In this document: positions 1 through 11,860 of the stretch, piece by piece
Position numbering within the stretch: position 1 is the stretch's first letter
Layout: each line of letters begins with the position of its first letter
DNA from: Sialis fuliginosa
Lineage: Eukaryota > Arthropoda > Insecta > Megaloptera > Sialidae
Assembly: GCA_961205875.1 (NCBI GenBank)
Contig: OY540818.1
Span: 11,940,761 to 12,004,760, forward strand
Direction of reading: 5' to 3'
DNA length: 64,000 bases
Program-made: the position numbers and the translations under genes
Notes under the pieces: model-generated
The model's database searches: none
Seen by the model: only the letters and a program-made list of their open reading frames with translations
What the model was told of the DNA's origin: nothing

Positions 1-876
1 TTGATCACTTTATGGATTCTTCCACTATTATAGTTTTAACCAATTATCATATTATAAATTTAAATTTTAAACCGATTTTCTATATTAAAAATGGTACACC
101 AATGTACTCTGACTTCTTTCATTATTGAAACAGAATTGGTGAAATCCTGGATCAAAAGAAAGTAACTCCCTTGATGTCTTTGTGAAAATATTTAAAATTC
201 ATATCAATGAGTCGAATTTAATTCATTTATAACTACATTAAAATATATTATCCAGTTCTGCCAATACTTCAAGCTACTAATATAAATTCTAATTCTAATA
301 TAACATATTATAACGGATGTTCATTTTATAACTTACCACCTGAATGTTTTTGAAACTAAGCATTTAAAAAAAATCAAATAAAAGTTTAGTTTTGAGGGAG
401 AACGAAAATTACGATGCTAGTTTTTGATATGGTGGATGGATTCAAATGGAAAATGTTTTGCATTTGTTTTAAAATTAAATTAGGTTTTACTTATTTATTG
501 AGAAAATAATTATACATATTTTCAACTAAATGCGATTTTTATTCAACAAAACTTCGTTAAATTTAAAATTCGACTAACGACATTCTATTTAACACATAAA
601 AAATGTAATTATTAATAATAAAATTTTAATGAAAGAAAAATAAAACTTCAATAATAATACGTATGTTAATTTAGCATTTGTTAAATCAATAAAAAAAATT
701 AACAAAAACAACGATAAAAAGGCTTTTCGAAAAATCGTAAATCTTGTAAAATTAGTACTAAATTTACATAAACTCCTTCAAAAACATTCTTATTGCAAAG
801 GGCGTTGAGGAAAAGAACACAGAACAATTACAGCGGAGGTAATTATAAAATAACAGTGCACCAAATCATGAAAACA
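1..876. other. AT-rich intergenic sequence
   Basis: No open frame, repeat end or RNA gene seen. Composition is dominated by A/T runs. Confidence 0.6.
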
Positions 877-1368
877 CAGTGGCGTAGATTACACAAATTT
901 ATTATAGAAAATATTTCAGGAAAATAACTGGTCTTAACTGAAAAAAAAACTAATTTTGGTGAAAGTCAAAAATAAAAATTGAAATTGTATACCATAGTAA
1001 ACAAAAAAATATTTAAATTTATAAGTATAACTTAAAAATGAACGATATTCAGTTGCAATCGTTCTGAAATAACTTTTTTTAAATCCTCTTTTTTTTAAGT
1101 CATCTTGTCAATTGTTTATTATTTTATTAAAAATTCATTTTCAGGCAACAAAATAAGCTAATATTTTATTATTTTATAATATTCTTAATGAGATTATTTA
1201 AATGTTATTCAGACGCCAAACTGGACAAAGAAATAATTAGTAGATTCACTTAAAATTAAAATTATTTAATTTAATTAGATATATATGTATAAGCAAAATA
1301 GGTTCTTCGGCATCAAAACGAGAAAAGTATTTTAACGACTGAAATTATCAATTATAGATAAATACAAA

Positions 1369-2157
1369 GTCCAGTAAATGAAGATAAAAAATCCTTAGAA
1401 TTCTTTGAACATGCATCGATTTGCATGAAAATTTAGGATTAAGCTCGTCTTACCCTCTACTTCAAAAGTGACCCTATGCCAATGTGTGCTTTTTGTTTTT
1501 TAAGGGGGAAAACAACCCCTATTTATAAAAAATGAGAATTAATGATGATTAAAGCATTTATTAGATTGATACCCCATTGAAATATGTCAAATAAAGTTTA
1601 TTTTATGTTGTAGACATGATTTATAATGTATTACAACATTTCAACCCCTGGAGTGCTGCTTATGACGAAATTTGAAAAGAAATAACTTGAAATTATTGCA
1701 CGGTTCAAAATAGAATTTAGTGTTAATTTAAACGTTGCTACCCCAATTTAACAAGTACCCCTTATGAAAACAACCCCTTACAATTTTTTTGTTGTAAATT
1801 ATAGATTTTTAGAGTTTTTTGAATAAACGTTTTCTAATGCACTATGAATCATAAATCACAATGCATTAAACATTGCAACCCCCAAAAAACTACCCCTTAT
1901 ACTAGAATTTAGAAATATACTAATTCGAAAGAGGTCAAAAGTTATATTGTGTGCTTTTGTATTACATTAAAGTCTCTTAACCCTATAATAATTATAAGAG
2001 GGGGGTGAGAAGGGGTGGAAACCGCCCCTAAAGAAAAAGCACACGTCGACACTGGGTTACTTTTGCTTCTTGTACTATTCTCTGCCACCTATTAAAATTT
2101 CAAACCAATTCATTCATGTTCAAAGAATTATAAGGTGATAACCGTCATTTACTGGAC
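1369..2157. mobile_element. Long-TIR foldback nested in the hAT-like element
   Basis: Starts GTCCAGTAAATGA and ends TCATTTACTGGAC. The inverted similarity continues for about 130 bp (ATTCTTTGAACATG, AAAAGTGACCC against AAAAGTAACCC, GTGTGCTTTTT). The interior repeats short ACCCCTTAT-type words. No coding capacity. The superfamily is not clear. Confidence 0.6.
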
Positions 2158-2220
2158 TAAATATAATTTTTGTTAAACTAAACAAAAGTAAAACAGTATT
2201 CTCTTTCGCTTGTCATAATC

Positions 2221-2241
2221 AATAAATAAATAAATAAATAC
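2221..2241. repeat. (AAAT)n microsatellite
   Basis: About five tandem AAAT units. Confidence 0.8.
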
Positions 2242-2369
2242 AAATTTTAAATAACAATATATCAGATTAAAAAAATAACCAAAGGTCAAAAAATCAGGAT
2301 TATACCAGTTGAACCAAATTCGAAACTACACACTTTCCTATCAATACATCTACGCCCCTGTGATAAGAA

Positions 2370-2790
2370 ACACAATGCAAAGAGTGAGGCGGGGGGTATA
2401 AATTAATAGCACCGTAATAAAAACACGGAAGCGGAATGGCCGCTAGTATAATATGTGCATTTTATATCCGGGGCAAGGCCGCTTGCAGTACACTCCAATA
2501 TTAGGTGCGGTAAGAATGGGGAGGAGGGTAACTGTGTGTTACTCGGGTCAAGTTCGTACTTGCCGTGTCACAACCAGATGATTGCAATCGTATGATTGTA
2601 AAATTACATCATCGAGATACCGCCTACGTATTGTACTATTGTGTGAGCTTGTACACGTGTAGCTTATGTGCAATTTTTGAATGTAAAGTGCTTCCTATAC
2701 CGGCATGCATTCATAGTTACAGTGGGGCGAATAGAGGGCGTTGCCTATACTGTTTTTATGTTGGTATGGACGAAGGTATATAAAGACAAG
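2370..2790 (+). promoter_or_regulatory. GC-elevated block: candidate promoter and untranslated first exon
   Basis: Sharply more GC-rich and complex than the flanks. A G-rich run (GAGGCGGGGGG) is followed by TATAAAT at 2397-2403. About 110 nt downstream GCG|GTAAGA forms a donor-like site (exon end about 2509). This would fit an untranslated exon at roughly 2427-2509 on the + strand, possibly of Hs3st. A conserved enhancer is the alternative. No protein is supported; the 72-codon frame at 2565 lacks any recognisable feature. Confidence 0.3.
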
Positions 2791-3158
2791 GTCTTAAACA
2801 ATGAAAGATAAAGGGCAAATAACATATTACCTAGCGTTGTTACCATATCGCTCCACGAGTTATTGGTGTATCATTTATATTTTAAAATAAATATCAATTG
2901 TTTTGAATTATAAAATTGATTAATAATAAATTAATGTTTTATATTGTCTTTAAAAGTATTTCAGTGGTAACTGATTAACAGAGAAACATCTATTTGGAAC
3001 TATCATCTCTCATATGTACATACTAAATTCAATTGTAATTTAAAGCATATTTGCATATTATAAATTTTCAACCGACGCCTCTGGGATAATATGCGATTTT
3101 GACAATTAAGAAAAGATTGATCAATCAGCATTGGCGCGAGAATTGATGTCACCACGAA

Positions 3159-3526
3159 GACATATTCAAATGTTATAAATGTATAATAAAATATCAATTA
3201 CAAAAAATTATTTTATTTATTTCGTATTTTTTTATATATTTCAACAGCACATACAATCAAAGAAATATAAATTCGACATTGCAAAATTATAAAAAGCTGT
3301 CAAAATCACAGAACGTATTGCCAACTTAAGATTAATAAAAATGACACTTCCTGAATAAACCAAATTGTCTGTGATAGCTTTTTTATGATTTTGCATTGTC
3401 GAATTTGTATTTCTTTGATTGTATGCATTGTTAAAAAAAAATATTAAAAAATACGAAAACAAGAATAAACAACGGAATTTTTTGTAATTGATATTCTATT
3501 ATACATTTCTAACATATGAATATGTC
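3159..3526. mobile_element. Long foldback (about 165-bp arms)
   Basis: The left arm (3159-3325) and right arm (3365-3526) are inverted copies, for example GACATATTCA...AATATCAATTAC against GTAATTGATATT...GAATATGTC, and CATACAATCAAAGAAATA against its complement. The loop is short. It has the form of a hairpin MITE. Frames inside are chance products of the palindrome. Confidence 0.75.
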
Positions 3527-5685
3527 TTTTTTTTGGTAATTTTAAAATCAAACAAAATCAATAGTAAAACTATTTTAAACCCATTAAACAAATACGAAAA
3601 TTTTAAGTATAACTGAAGAAAATGAATAAGAATTATTCTAGGATATGTTATTTTAATTATGCCCATATAGTAAGATAAAATTAAATGTATGGTTGTTATT
3701 TTGTATATTATTTTCCGTTAATATTTATGTGTTGACTTTTAATACAAATTATCATGGTATTATACGTTAAAAACAATTTCTTTATTCACTTCTTTACACA
3801 CTTGTTTGTATAAAATATTCAAGAATCAATCAAAAACATTCATCACAACCAAACTTTCAACAATTTGCCTATATAAACATTTCTCTGTGATTATCAGTTT
3901 CCACGATAAAATAATTTCCATGTGTTTTGATTTAATTCAACCTTGCGGCGTTTTCCAATCTATGTAAAATATTAAAGGCTTCTTACAATCGAGTTATATT
4001 TACTTAAAACTTAAAATAAACAACGTTAAAATATTAATGTTTAAATAACAAAAACCCGTAATGTTTCAAGTTCAATTACTTTATTCTCTTTATTGTTAAA
4101 TATATGTAAATATAATCAGTGTTGTACTCATTATATTTTTCTTTATTTTTAATTATATATTATTTCATTAAATTGTCATTTCAACCCAGGAAATAAAAAA
4201 TATATAAGAAAAAAGATTTCAAATTTTGCAGTACCTAGAAAATACCATGATGTATATTTCTTAAAAATTTCCTAGCAAAATATGTCCCAGAACACCCATC
4301 AAATGGCCCAAAGTTTTGGCTTACAAGGATTTTGTTAATACACGGAATGTCCTATCAGCCCCGTCTTTCACATTTTAGACATAGAAATGAATTGTCTACA
4401 ATATATTTTATTATTATTTTATTTTCAAAATAGCGTCCAAATTTTGTTTTGGTATAAATGTGATTTATATTTTAATTCCATAGTACAACTATACGTCGCC
4501 AAAATTAGAAAGTATATTTTTTATATTTGAACAATTTTTTGTAAAAGTTTGAACTAACCCAATTTTGAAGTATTAATGGTTAAATACAGGTACATTCATG
4601 AAAGGCAACGTTTTCTACAGAATTATAATTGATAAATCTATTTTTATTTTTAAATAAACTTTATATGGCTAAGTCGATTTTACTGTATGCTATGATAACA
4701 ATTCCCCAAGCTTAAATGTTTCAGTTTCTCAGTACAAAGGATCACGGTCTTACGTCTGCTCTTCAAATCAATTTAAATTTCCATGCATAAAATTTGTGTA
4801 AACATCCTAAGTGCATGAGGAATAATCTGACCCATTATAAATTCAATTCTGTAGAAAGAACGGGATTATTATTATGAAGGTGAGATATTGCATCGATTTA
4901 TTTAGGTAAATTTATCATATGTTTGGGTCTTCCACGGGTTTCAATTAATTTGGGCTTTAGGGGTGTAACATGTGACCTGAATGATAGATTTTAAAATTTG
5001 AATATCTCGTTCAATCTTTACGATAATTTTTAATCTTTTAGCTAGATATATATGTACTATAGTCAAATATAATTGATTGATTTTCTATTTTAAAATACTT
5101 TACCTATGTTTTACATAATTATGGTCTGCGCTATGGATAAAACCATGATATTCCTATGTATTTTCGCCTGCTGAAACTATACATACATTCATCAATACAA
5201 CGACATGAAACAAAAATCCCAAGAAGAATCACATTTGACAAATTCAGTAATATTTGAAAATATGCAGAAGTAGCTAAAAACCATCTACAAAAACTAAAGT
5301 AAATAATCCTTTATCAACGTCCTTGAATAGATTTCAACGTAATTATGTAATAATTTGTGTCATTGAATATTTATTTTGTTTTGATCAGTAGTGGGTGCAT
5401 GCCCGGATATATTCTGTAGTGAATTATAGAACGGTCTCTACAGAACAAACAAAGCAATCAAAAACTCATTTGTATTTATATTTTTGGTTTCTTATTTACT
5501 TCCTTTCTACAATAGCTACACACGGTTTTGTGTATTCGTGTTTGTGATATTAGTTCCTGTTGATATAAATGTTTTTTTTTTATTTGTTTATTACATTATT
5601 CAATACTTCCTCTATTTTGTATACATACCTATTACTTATATTTGTTCAAGATAATTTTCTGATAGTTAAACTTAATTGCATACTA
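3527..5685. other. AT-rich intergenic sequence with one repeat copy
   Basis: No gene seen. A dispersed repeat copy lies at 4245-4380. At 5389-5440 a CAGTAGTGGGTGCATGCCC stretch resembles a hAT end, but no partner was found. Confidence 0.55.
4245..4380 (-). repeat. Dispersed repeat family A, copy 1
   Basis: Inverted relative to the copy at 18537-18684. Shared words on the reverse strand include GAAAGACGGGG, ACAAAATCCTTGTAA, GGTGTTC, TTTGCTAGG and AAATATACATCA. Partial copies are at 9918-9975 and 17016-17053. Confidence 0.7.
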
Positions 5686-5760
5686 ACTTTTTCCCGTGGT
5701 TTCGCTCGCGTGTATTTCGAAATCGGTAAATTCTCTCCTATTCTGCAAGTGCCAAAAATA
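5686..5760 (-). repeat. Tail of a retroelement-type repeat
   Basis: On the reverse strand it reads CACGCGAGCGAAACCACGGG. This is the type of GCGAGCGAAG tail also seen at 26350-26371, and is familiar from insect dispersed repeats. The element body is degraded. Confidence 0.45.
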
Positions 5761-6029
5761 AAGTACTTTTATAACAAAAAAATAGTTAACATATCATTTA
5801 TTTATCAACAAATTGAAAATACATTTTGTACCTACCTGCCTTTCTTTCAACTAAATCTAAATATTTGTGAAACTTTAATTTTCTTTATTGATTGTTAAAT
5901 GGATATCTGCCCAGATTACCCCCAGGGCTCTCAAGATGTATACGTTTGGTTACATCCATAATTTCCTAATAACTTTAATATCTACAACAAAAATAGTAGT
6001 CATGAAATAATATTATTTCATTCTTAAAA

Positions 6030-6335
6030 ATATGCCAATATATAAAATAACACCAATTAATTATTACATAGAGATCGTGTTAAATTCGATTGATCATAGA
6101 CAACTAGATGTTATAATTCGGAACGTTTCGCCACAACAACGCGGTGAAATCAAGCGGATGTGTATTTTAAACACAAACAGAATCCGCCAAGACAATTGTA
6201 TCGATCCCAATCAAAAGCGGTGTACACCGCCGTCACAATTTAACCAGAGCGCGTTCCTGTGGGGACCTGACATTTCATCGCCTTTATTTAATCGTCAGAG
6301 CAGTTTGTTGACGATATTGGATAACAAATAGATAG
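6030..6335. promoter_or_regulatory. GC-elevated block, possible conserved non-coding element
   Basis: The part 6110-6320 is clearly less AT-rich and lacks simple repeats (GCGGTGTACACCGC palindrome at about 6218-6231, GCGCGTTCCTGTGGGG). A 99-codon frame crosses it without any motif I recognise, so I call it possibly regulatory and not a gene. Confidence 0.3.
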
Positions 6336-6694
6336 TATAAAAATCTTAAAAATCGGGTGGTATCCCAAAATTGTTTAATTTCTTCAAAATAACTGAAGAA
6401 CGACGAATGTTATGTGAAAATTTTATAGTATACAATTTTCTATGAAAAATATTACTATAACTTTTATTCCCATGTCTCTTAAAATTAAGTTAGATTAAAT
6501 GACAATAGACTGATTGTGTTAGTTTAGATTTTTACCACTGAAGGCGTCGCTACCATCGTCGACACACACCAATAGCAAAAAAATTTAGATTTATGTAGTA
6601 TGTTAAAATTGTTAAAAAACTAAAATTATATGAAAATAATAAAGAGGTAAATATAAAGGAAAATTTTGAATCACGATTATCTAACAAAATTGTA

Positions 6695-6831
6695 TAAAAA
6701 TTAAATGGATTACCAATATCAGTTTATTAGAATACTTTATCGGTATTTGTTAAAATTCTTCGATAATTAACTACCTTTGGAGAATTTAGCACGAGAAAAC
6801 ACTGTGTACCACTTGGTAGAAGATTTTTTCC
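6695..6831 (+). repeat. Dispersed repeat family B, copy 1
   Basis: Contains TACCTTTGGAGAATTTAGCA, then CGAGAAAACACTGTG and ACTTGG. The same block recurs at 16332-16386 (inverted) and 19690-19800, with the upstream half at 33641-33690. Confidence 0.7.
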
Positions 6832-8639
6832 AACCTTGAGAGAAAATCAAGTTATTACAAATAAATAAAAACCAAGTCGTCGCAAATGGTGGAGGCGCAG
6901 GGTAAAGAAACAATCTTGAAAAAGTATATAGATGGATAAATATAACATCTATCTATTTATTTATTTTATATTTATTTTACGACGACATTTTTCAATTTAA
7001 ATTATTCACTGTCTTCTTTTCAGTGAAGTGAATTATATATTTTTCTACCTTTATTTAAGATTTCTAACAAAATTATGATTATTATATATTTTAAAATTCT
7101 AAACTGCTCTTTTTAATTACTGGCTTTGGAAGCCATTCCACACACTTACTTTATTTTTCAGTTAAGTCCATATCAGTTTTTAAGTATTTTTTAATAAAAC
7201 ATATTTTAATAAGAAATCAAATTTTAAATATTTATATAAATGCACACTTAATGTTTACCATTATATTTTACATTTCAAAGTCATAATTTTGAACTAGAAA
7301 ATATTACAATATTCAATATAAGTGTTCCAATATTTTATTTGTTCTACGTGTAATATTTCAAAGTAATTCGATATTCCTTCAAATACACACAGTCACCCAA
7401 GCAATTAAATTTTCAAAAACAACAAATCTCTCTGTGATACATCGGATAGCGACGAAACTTACCGGACTCTTTGTACGCCTCGTCGTATTACATTCTACAT
7501 ACATACACACATACACATACCCGCCACATCCACCCCCACCTCTCAGGTTCACTCACCACTTTACATTTTGATTACAGGAGCCGCGATGTCGTCGGAATTT
7601 TGTTGAAACCCGGACGATTTGTGAAAAAGTCTTTTGCGTTATATTTATTTTTGTTGTTATTGTTATTTGCTGTGTACGATATTGTATTAATTCAATATTG
7701 AATTAGAGTAGGAATTGAGTTTTCTTATTATCAATTAACCTTATAAAGCTTTATGTAACGACAAAGTAGTAGACGAAATATGTAATATTTTTAACGAAGC
7801 TTTGATAATAAATGTGATTTTTGAGTTGATAACAAAGATTAAGTTTTTTCAATCTAGTCAGTATCTCACGCGGGATGCAAGATGCGATGTACGGACTTAT
7901 TCGAATTAGGGCGAATTTTGCTTAAGTTGTGTGAATTTTGGATGAGACAAAGTGATTCATCGAAAATAACTCGAAATGACAATACATATTGAATTATTAA
8001 TACAAAAGGTCGGCAGAAAATCGTATTAGTTTGAAAGACTTTGCGAGCGAGTGAACCGCATCTATTTCCTTCAAAACTATTAAACATATAATTAAGTAAG
8101 TAAATCAACCACAAAAAAATATTAAAAAAAAACACTTGAGTCAATAGTAATTAATAAATTATTCATACATTATACTTAATCCAAACTAATTATATAGTAC
8201 TTACTAAGAGTAACGTTTTTTTGGAAAGAACAGAAAAAAGAAATTTACAGAAAAAATATCTAAATTGATTATATTGACTGAAAAATAACGCATAAACTAA
8301 ATAATGCGATATACATTAAAATCGAGTACAAAAATTTCGATCTGACATTAAATTTGAATCTTACATCAAATTTACAAGAAAAATATATATGTACTTACAA
8401 AGTATGTATCTGAAATAACATTGAAACATTTTATTTCCTTAACTTTTCTTCTTACACTTACTCCAATTATCATAAAAGAAACAGCCATTACCATAAAACA
8501 CAATTTTCATAATTCAATTATAAAACTCTCGGTTTTTGTTCACTACAATAACAACATTGGTGCAGCAGAAACAATGAAACCAATTTAATTTATAATTACA
8601 GTTCGCGCACAAATTTCTGCAACTGCAGTTATATAAACC

Positions 8640-8760
8640 GCAATAAAATGTCTAGAAACTGTGTAATTACCCCCAGGCGTGTGTTCAGACACCGGGCCCG
8701 TGTTTCTGCGAAGGGGGGGTGGGGACGAGGACGGAGGTCGCAGTGGCTTCATAATACTAA
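8640..8760. promoter_or_regulatory. G-rich block
   Basis: Holds ACCCCCAGGCG, CACCGGGCCCGTG (a palindrome) and a run GGGGGGGTGGGGACGAGG. It stands out from the AT-rich flanks. Possible protein-binding or G-rich structured DNA; the function is unknown. Confidence 0.25.
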
Positions 8761-9917
8761 TTACGAATAGTGGAAATTATATGTGAATGTATGAGTATAG
8801 GGGAGATACGCAATGAAACGGACAGTTCATGAAACGGGCAATGTCTGTTCCTTCGAAAATGTCCAAATGAATAATTTTTGTTGTTCTTAGTATCACTAAG
8901 CTCCATAGATTGCCTAGTGCCATATATCTTATATATTATTGACAATATAATTTTTCGTCATAAAAAAACTAAAAAAATATAGTTTTTTGAAAAAGATTCC
9001 AAATACTTATTGTATTTTTGATGTTTTGTGTAACATTGCATATATTTGAGTCAAACATTAATGGTCAATTTTTTTTCAAATCTTATTAATTAAATAAAGA
9101 ATTAAATTTAATAAAATACATTTTAGAATTAAGTACTTAACCCTCTACTTACCCGCCTTAAGGCGAGCGGTTTTTTCAACCATACAATTTGTTTCTCTCA
9201 AATTACACAACACTGACTTGAGGGGAATTATTTTGGTTACACGAGATGTAAGTTTTGTTATTGTAGCTTCAGTAGTTCGGCCATTAAATTGAGTGCAAAG
9301 AGAATTTTGTTAAAAAAATGACTTTTTTTTAAACATGTTATTTAAAACTATTTTCTATTATTTTTGTTGTAAAAAAAGATTCAGTTTAATAAGACACTTT
9401 TTTTATAATGTTTGTAGTTTTAATTTAAAAAATGTAGTTATTTAATTTGTTCTCTTTTAACAATAACGGTTAAATATAAATCGAGACTGTCTACTCCGAA
9501 AAATAAAACAGTAGAAAAACAATTGAACCAATCAGGTCTAAAAAATTCTTTAATAACCTAGATATTTATTGAAAGAAAGATACTCTCCAAAAATATATGT
9601 ATATGTTAGTAAATAGTAAATCTTTCTCAGATTTTACATCTCGTACGTTAAATATTTAAGCCGTTAAAACATTTAAGCTAATCTCGTATCAGTCTCTTGT
9701 ATCAACTTCATATTTATCTTTTCTATTTTTAATTCAGTAATTATGCTACAAATATAACACATTTTTACGTTTAAATAATCTTTAAAAATTGCGACCAAAC
9801 TGAAAATATTGTTTTTTAAAGTTAAACTGTTATTTTGGACACCAAAAGATACAAAATAGTTTTAAATAATAATAAAAAAATTGTAGATAATCAAATTTCG
9901 TTCATTAAATATAGTTT

Positions 9918-9975
9918 GTTCACAAAATCCTTCAGACTCTCTGATGAGGGTGTTCCGGCGTTAACTCTGCTAAGG
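9918..9975 (+). repeat. Dispersed repeat family A, partial copy
   Basis: CACAAAATCCTT, GGTGTTCCGG and CTGCTAAGG occur in the same order and spacing as in the copy at 18537-18684. Confidence 0.55.
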
Positions 9976-10065
9976 TTATTAAACTATAATTAATAACCTC
10001 GGGCCGATAGTGAATGAAATGTCATTACGTAGGATTGTGATTAGCTATGGAAACTACTATCGGCC
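9973..10065. repeat. Two adjacent perfect inverted repeats
   Basis: AGGTTATTAA (9973-9982) pairs with TTAATAACCT (9990-9999) across a 7-nt loop. Directly after, GGCCGATAGT (10002-10011) pairs with ACTATCGGCC (10056-10065). Confidence 0.7.
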
Positions 10066-11403
10066 GAACGTAGCATAGTATTGTAACAGTACGCACCTAC
10101 CATCAACTAAACTGTTTAATTGAGGACAAATCGGTTTGCATTTTGAACCCAATCAAACTATCGGCTGATAAAAAATCTGTAGTATGCGCGGTCTCTAACA
10201 GTTTTATTAATAATTGTTGGTTTACAATAACATTATTTGTAATAAAAAAGCTACAGCTAGTTTATATCCATCTATTTTATGTTCCACAACCAATAAAATA
10301 TCATGTTAACAACATTGCATTAGAAAAATTAAAAATGATAAAAAGTTTACAGCTCATTGGGATGAATAAATAAGAGTGAATATCAAAGCATGTCCAACAC
10401 AAAAAAGCAAAATCCTAGAATCCTTGATGCTCCATATTTCATGAAAGGAAGGACATCCGACATATACGTATTATTTTTTACATCAAATATTCATTTCTCT
10501 TGCGGAAATAGACACACGTGGCCCATCCGTTATGAAATATATTTAGCAAAGCCCGTCTCTGTGGACGTAAAACCGGAAAAGTATATAAAACTGTAAATTC
10601 ACGGGTTTATTACAATCGCTGTTCATAATTTAAATTATGAGAACTAAATCAGTTTACTGATTTTGATGGGAAATATAAATGGTGAAATTGTTGTTAATGT
10701 TTAATATTTATTTAAATATATTGAGTCAATTAGAAACCATAACACTTCTATTAAAGTAAATAAAACAATCTTTAAAATTAAAAGAATTTGTTTCTTAAAA
10801 AATGTATAATATTTAAATAGCTGTAACTTTCGTCAAAATGATCAGAATGAAATTTTTATTAAAAGAAATTAAATCTTGAAATTTCTACTTTAAGTTTTCT
10901 TATGCGAGGTATTATAAAAAATTCGGGAGTCAAATTGTTGTAAAATTGCTCGGTATTTTAAATCAGTGGTAATAAATGTATAGTAATGTAAAAGCTATGC
11001 ATTTTATGAGGTACATTTGGCAGCACTTATTTTAAATCACTGATTTCTAATTAATACGCATGCGTCAAAGTCAACAAATATACGATTTCATTGGCTACAT
11101 CTGTAGTGGTTGTAATTTATATTTAATACCTAGTAGATAGCGTTAGCTGGGAGCTAATTTGAATTTGCACTCAAGCAAATTCTTTATAATACCGTGCATC
11201 TTAAAAATTTACAAAAAATTCAAACATTTTCAGAGCTTTGGCAGACTGCGCCAAGTGTAAAAAATAATTTCAGTTTAATTTGAAACATGTCATTTGAAAT
11301 TTAAACCCTCAGCTTCAAACTATCTTTTTTACCACGATTTTTTAACTGAGTTACTGAAATGTTTCGCTAAAATCGTCGTTTTTGAATATTGCACATATTT
11401 TAA

Positions 11404-11860
11404 CGAAAGCCCCCCTCCACCTGCCACATTGGTTATATAAACCCACTCCGCCCCCAAAGTAAAATGAAAAGTCGGTACAGATTGCAGATATTTTAATCTA
11501 ATTTAACAATGGATTATCCCAAGAACCCCAAGTTTTTTCATCTATAAAACCAGCTATAACCAATTATAATTTTCTTTCATCAAAATTCCGTTACAAAAAA
11601 AAAATCCCACATCAAATAAGACACATTTGAGTTGAATACATTCCCGCTAGCTGGCAGCACCGCACAGAGACGAGATGGTCGTAAGAAGTCGGTGCGGCTG
11701 CGGCGAAGGCAAGTGCCATTGTACTGCTTTGTTTTGTACACTCCTAATTGGATCCAGCTAAATATAGTAACTGTGATCAAGGATTGTGCAAGGAAAATAA
11801 CAATAAACGGACAGCTCCTGGCGCTGCCACGCAACATACAGGACTTTGTGTAACTTATAA
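11404..11860 (+). promoter_or_regulatory. Candidate TATA promoter with GC-rich leader
   Basis: CCCCCCTCCACC is followed by TATATAA (11434-11440) and CCGCCCCC, then by a GC-rich stretch (11640-11710) with donor-like GTAAGA at 11681 and GCAAGT at 11709. It could be an untranslated first exon of the downstream + strand gene. A short frame from 11675 is Cys-rich (MVVRSRCGCGEGKCHC...) and ends after 28 codons. The reverse strand has a 131-codon frame with no recognised domain. None of these is strong enough to call a gene. Confidence 0.3.

Larger units (their letters stand above)
877..2360. mobile_element. hAT-like non-autonomous element (CAGTGGCGTAG ends)
   Basis: The left end CAGTGGCGTAGAT at 877 and the right end ATCTACGCCCCTG ending at 2360 are inverted copies (CAG[T/G]GGCGTAGAT). 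The flanks TGAAAACA (869-876) and TGATAAGA (2361-2368) agree at 6 of 8 bases, as an old 8-bp hAT duplication would. There is no transposase frame. A second foldback (1369-2157) sits inside it. Confidence 0.6.
6832..11400. other. Intergenic sequence, mostly featureless
   Basis: AT-rich with no supportable gene. Exceptions: a CA-rich stretch at 7495-7540, the G-rich block at 8640-8760, repeat copy 9918-9975 and the inverted repeats at 9973-10065. The frames at 7866-8144 and 10143-10596 show no family features. Confidence 0.5.

Noticed and set aside
6032-6331. 99-codon frame as a gene
   Set aside because: No domain, no signal, and it starts in AT-rich sequence. The GC-elevated part looks more like non-coding conserved DNA.
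8700-8735. G-quadruplex from the G-rich run
   Set aside because: Only two runs of four or more G and then GG pairs, so a stable three-tetrad structure is not supported.
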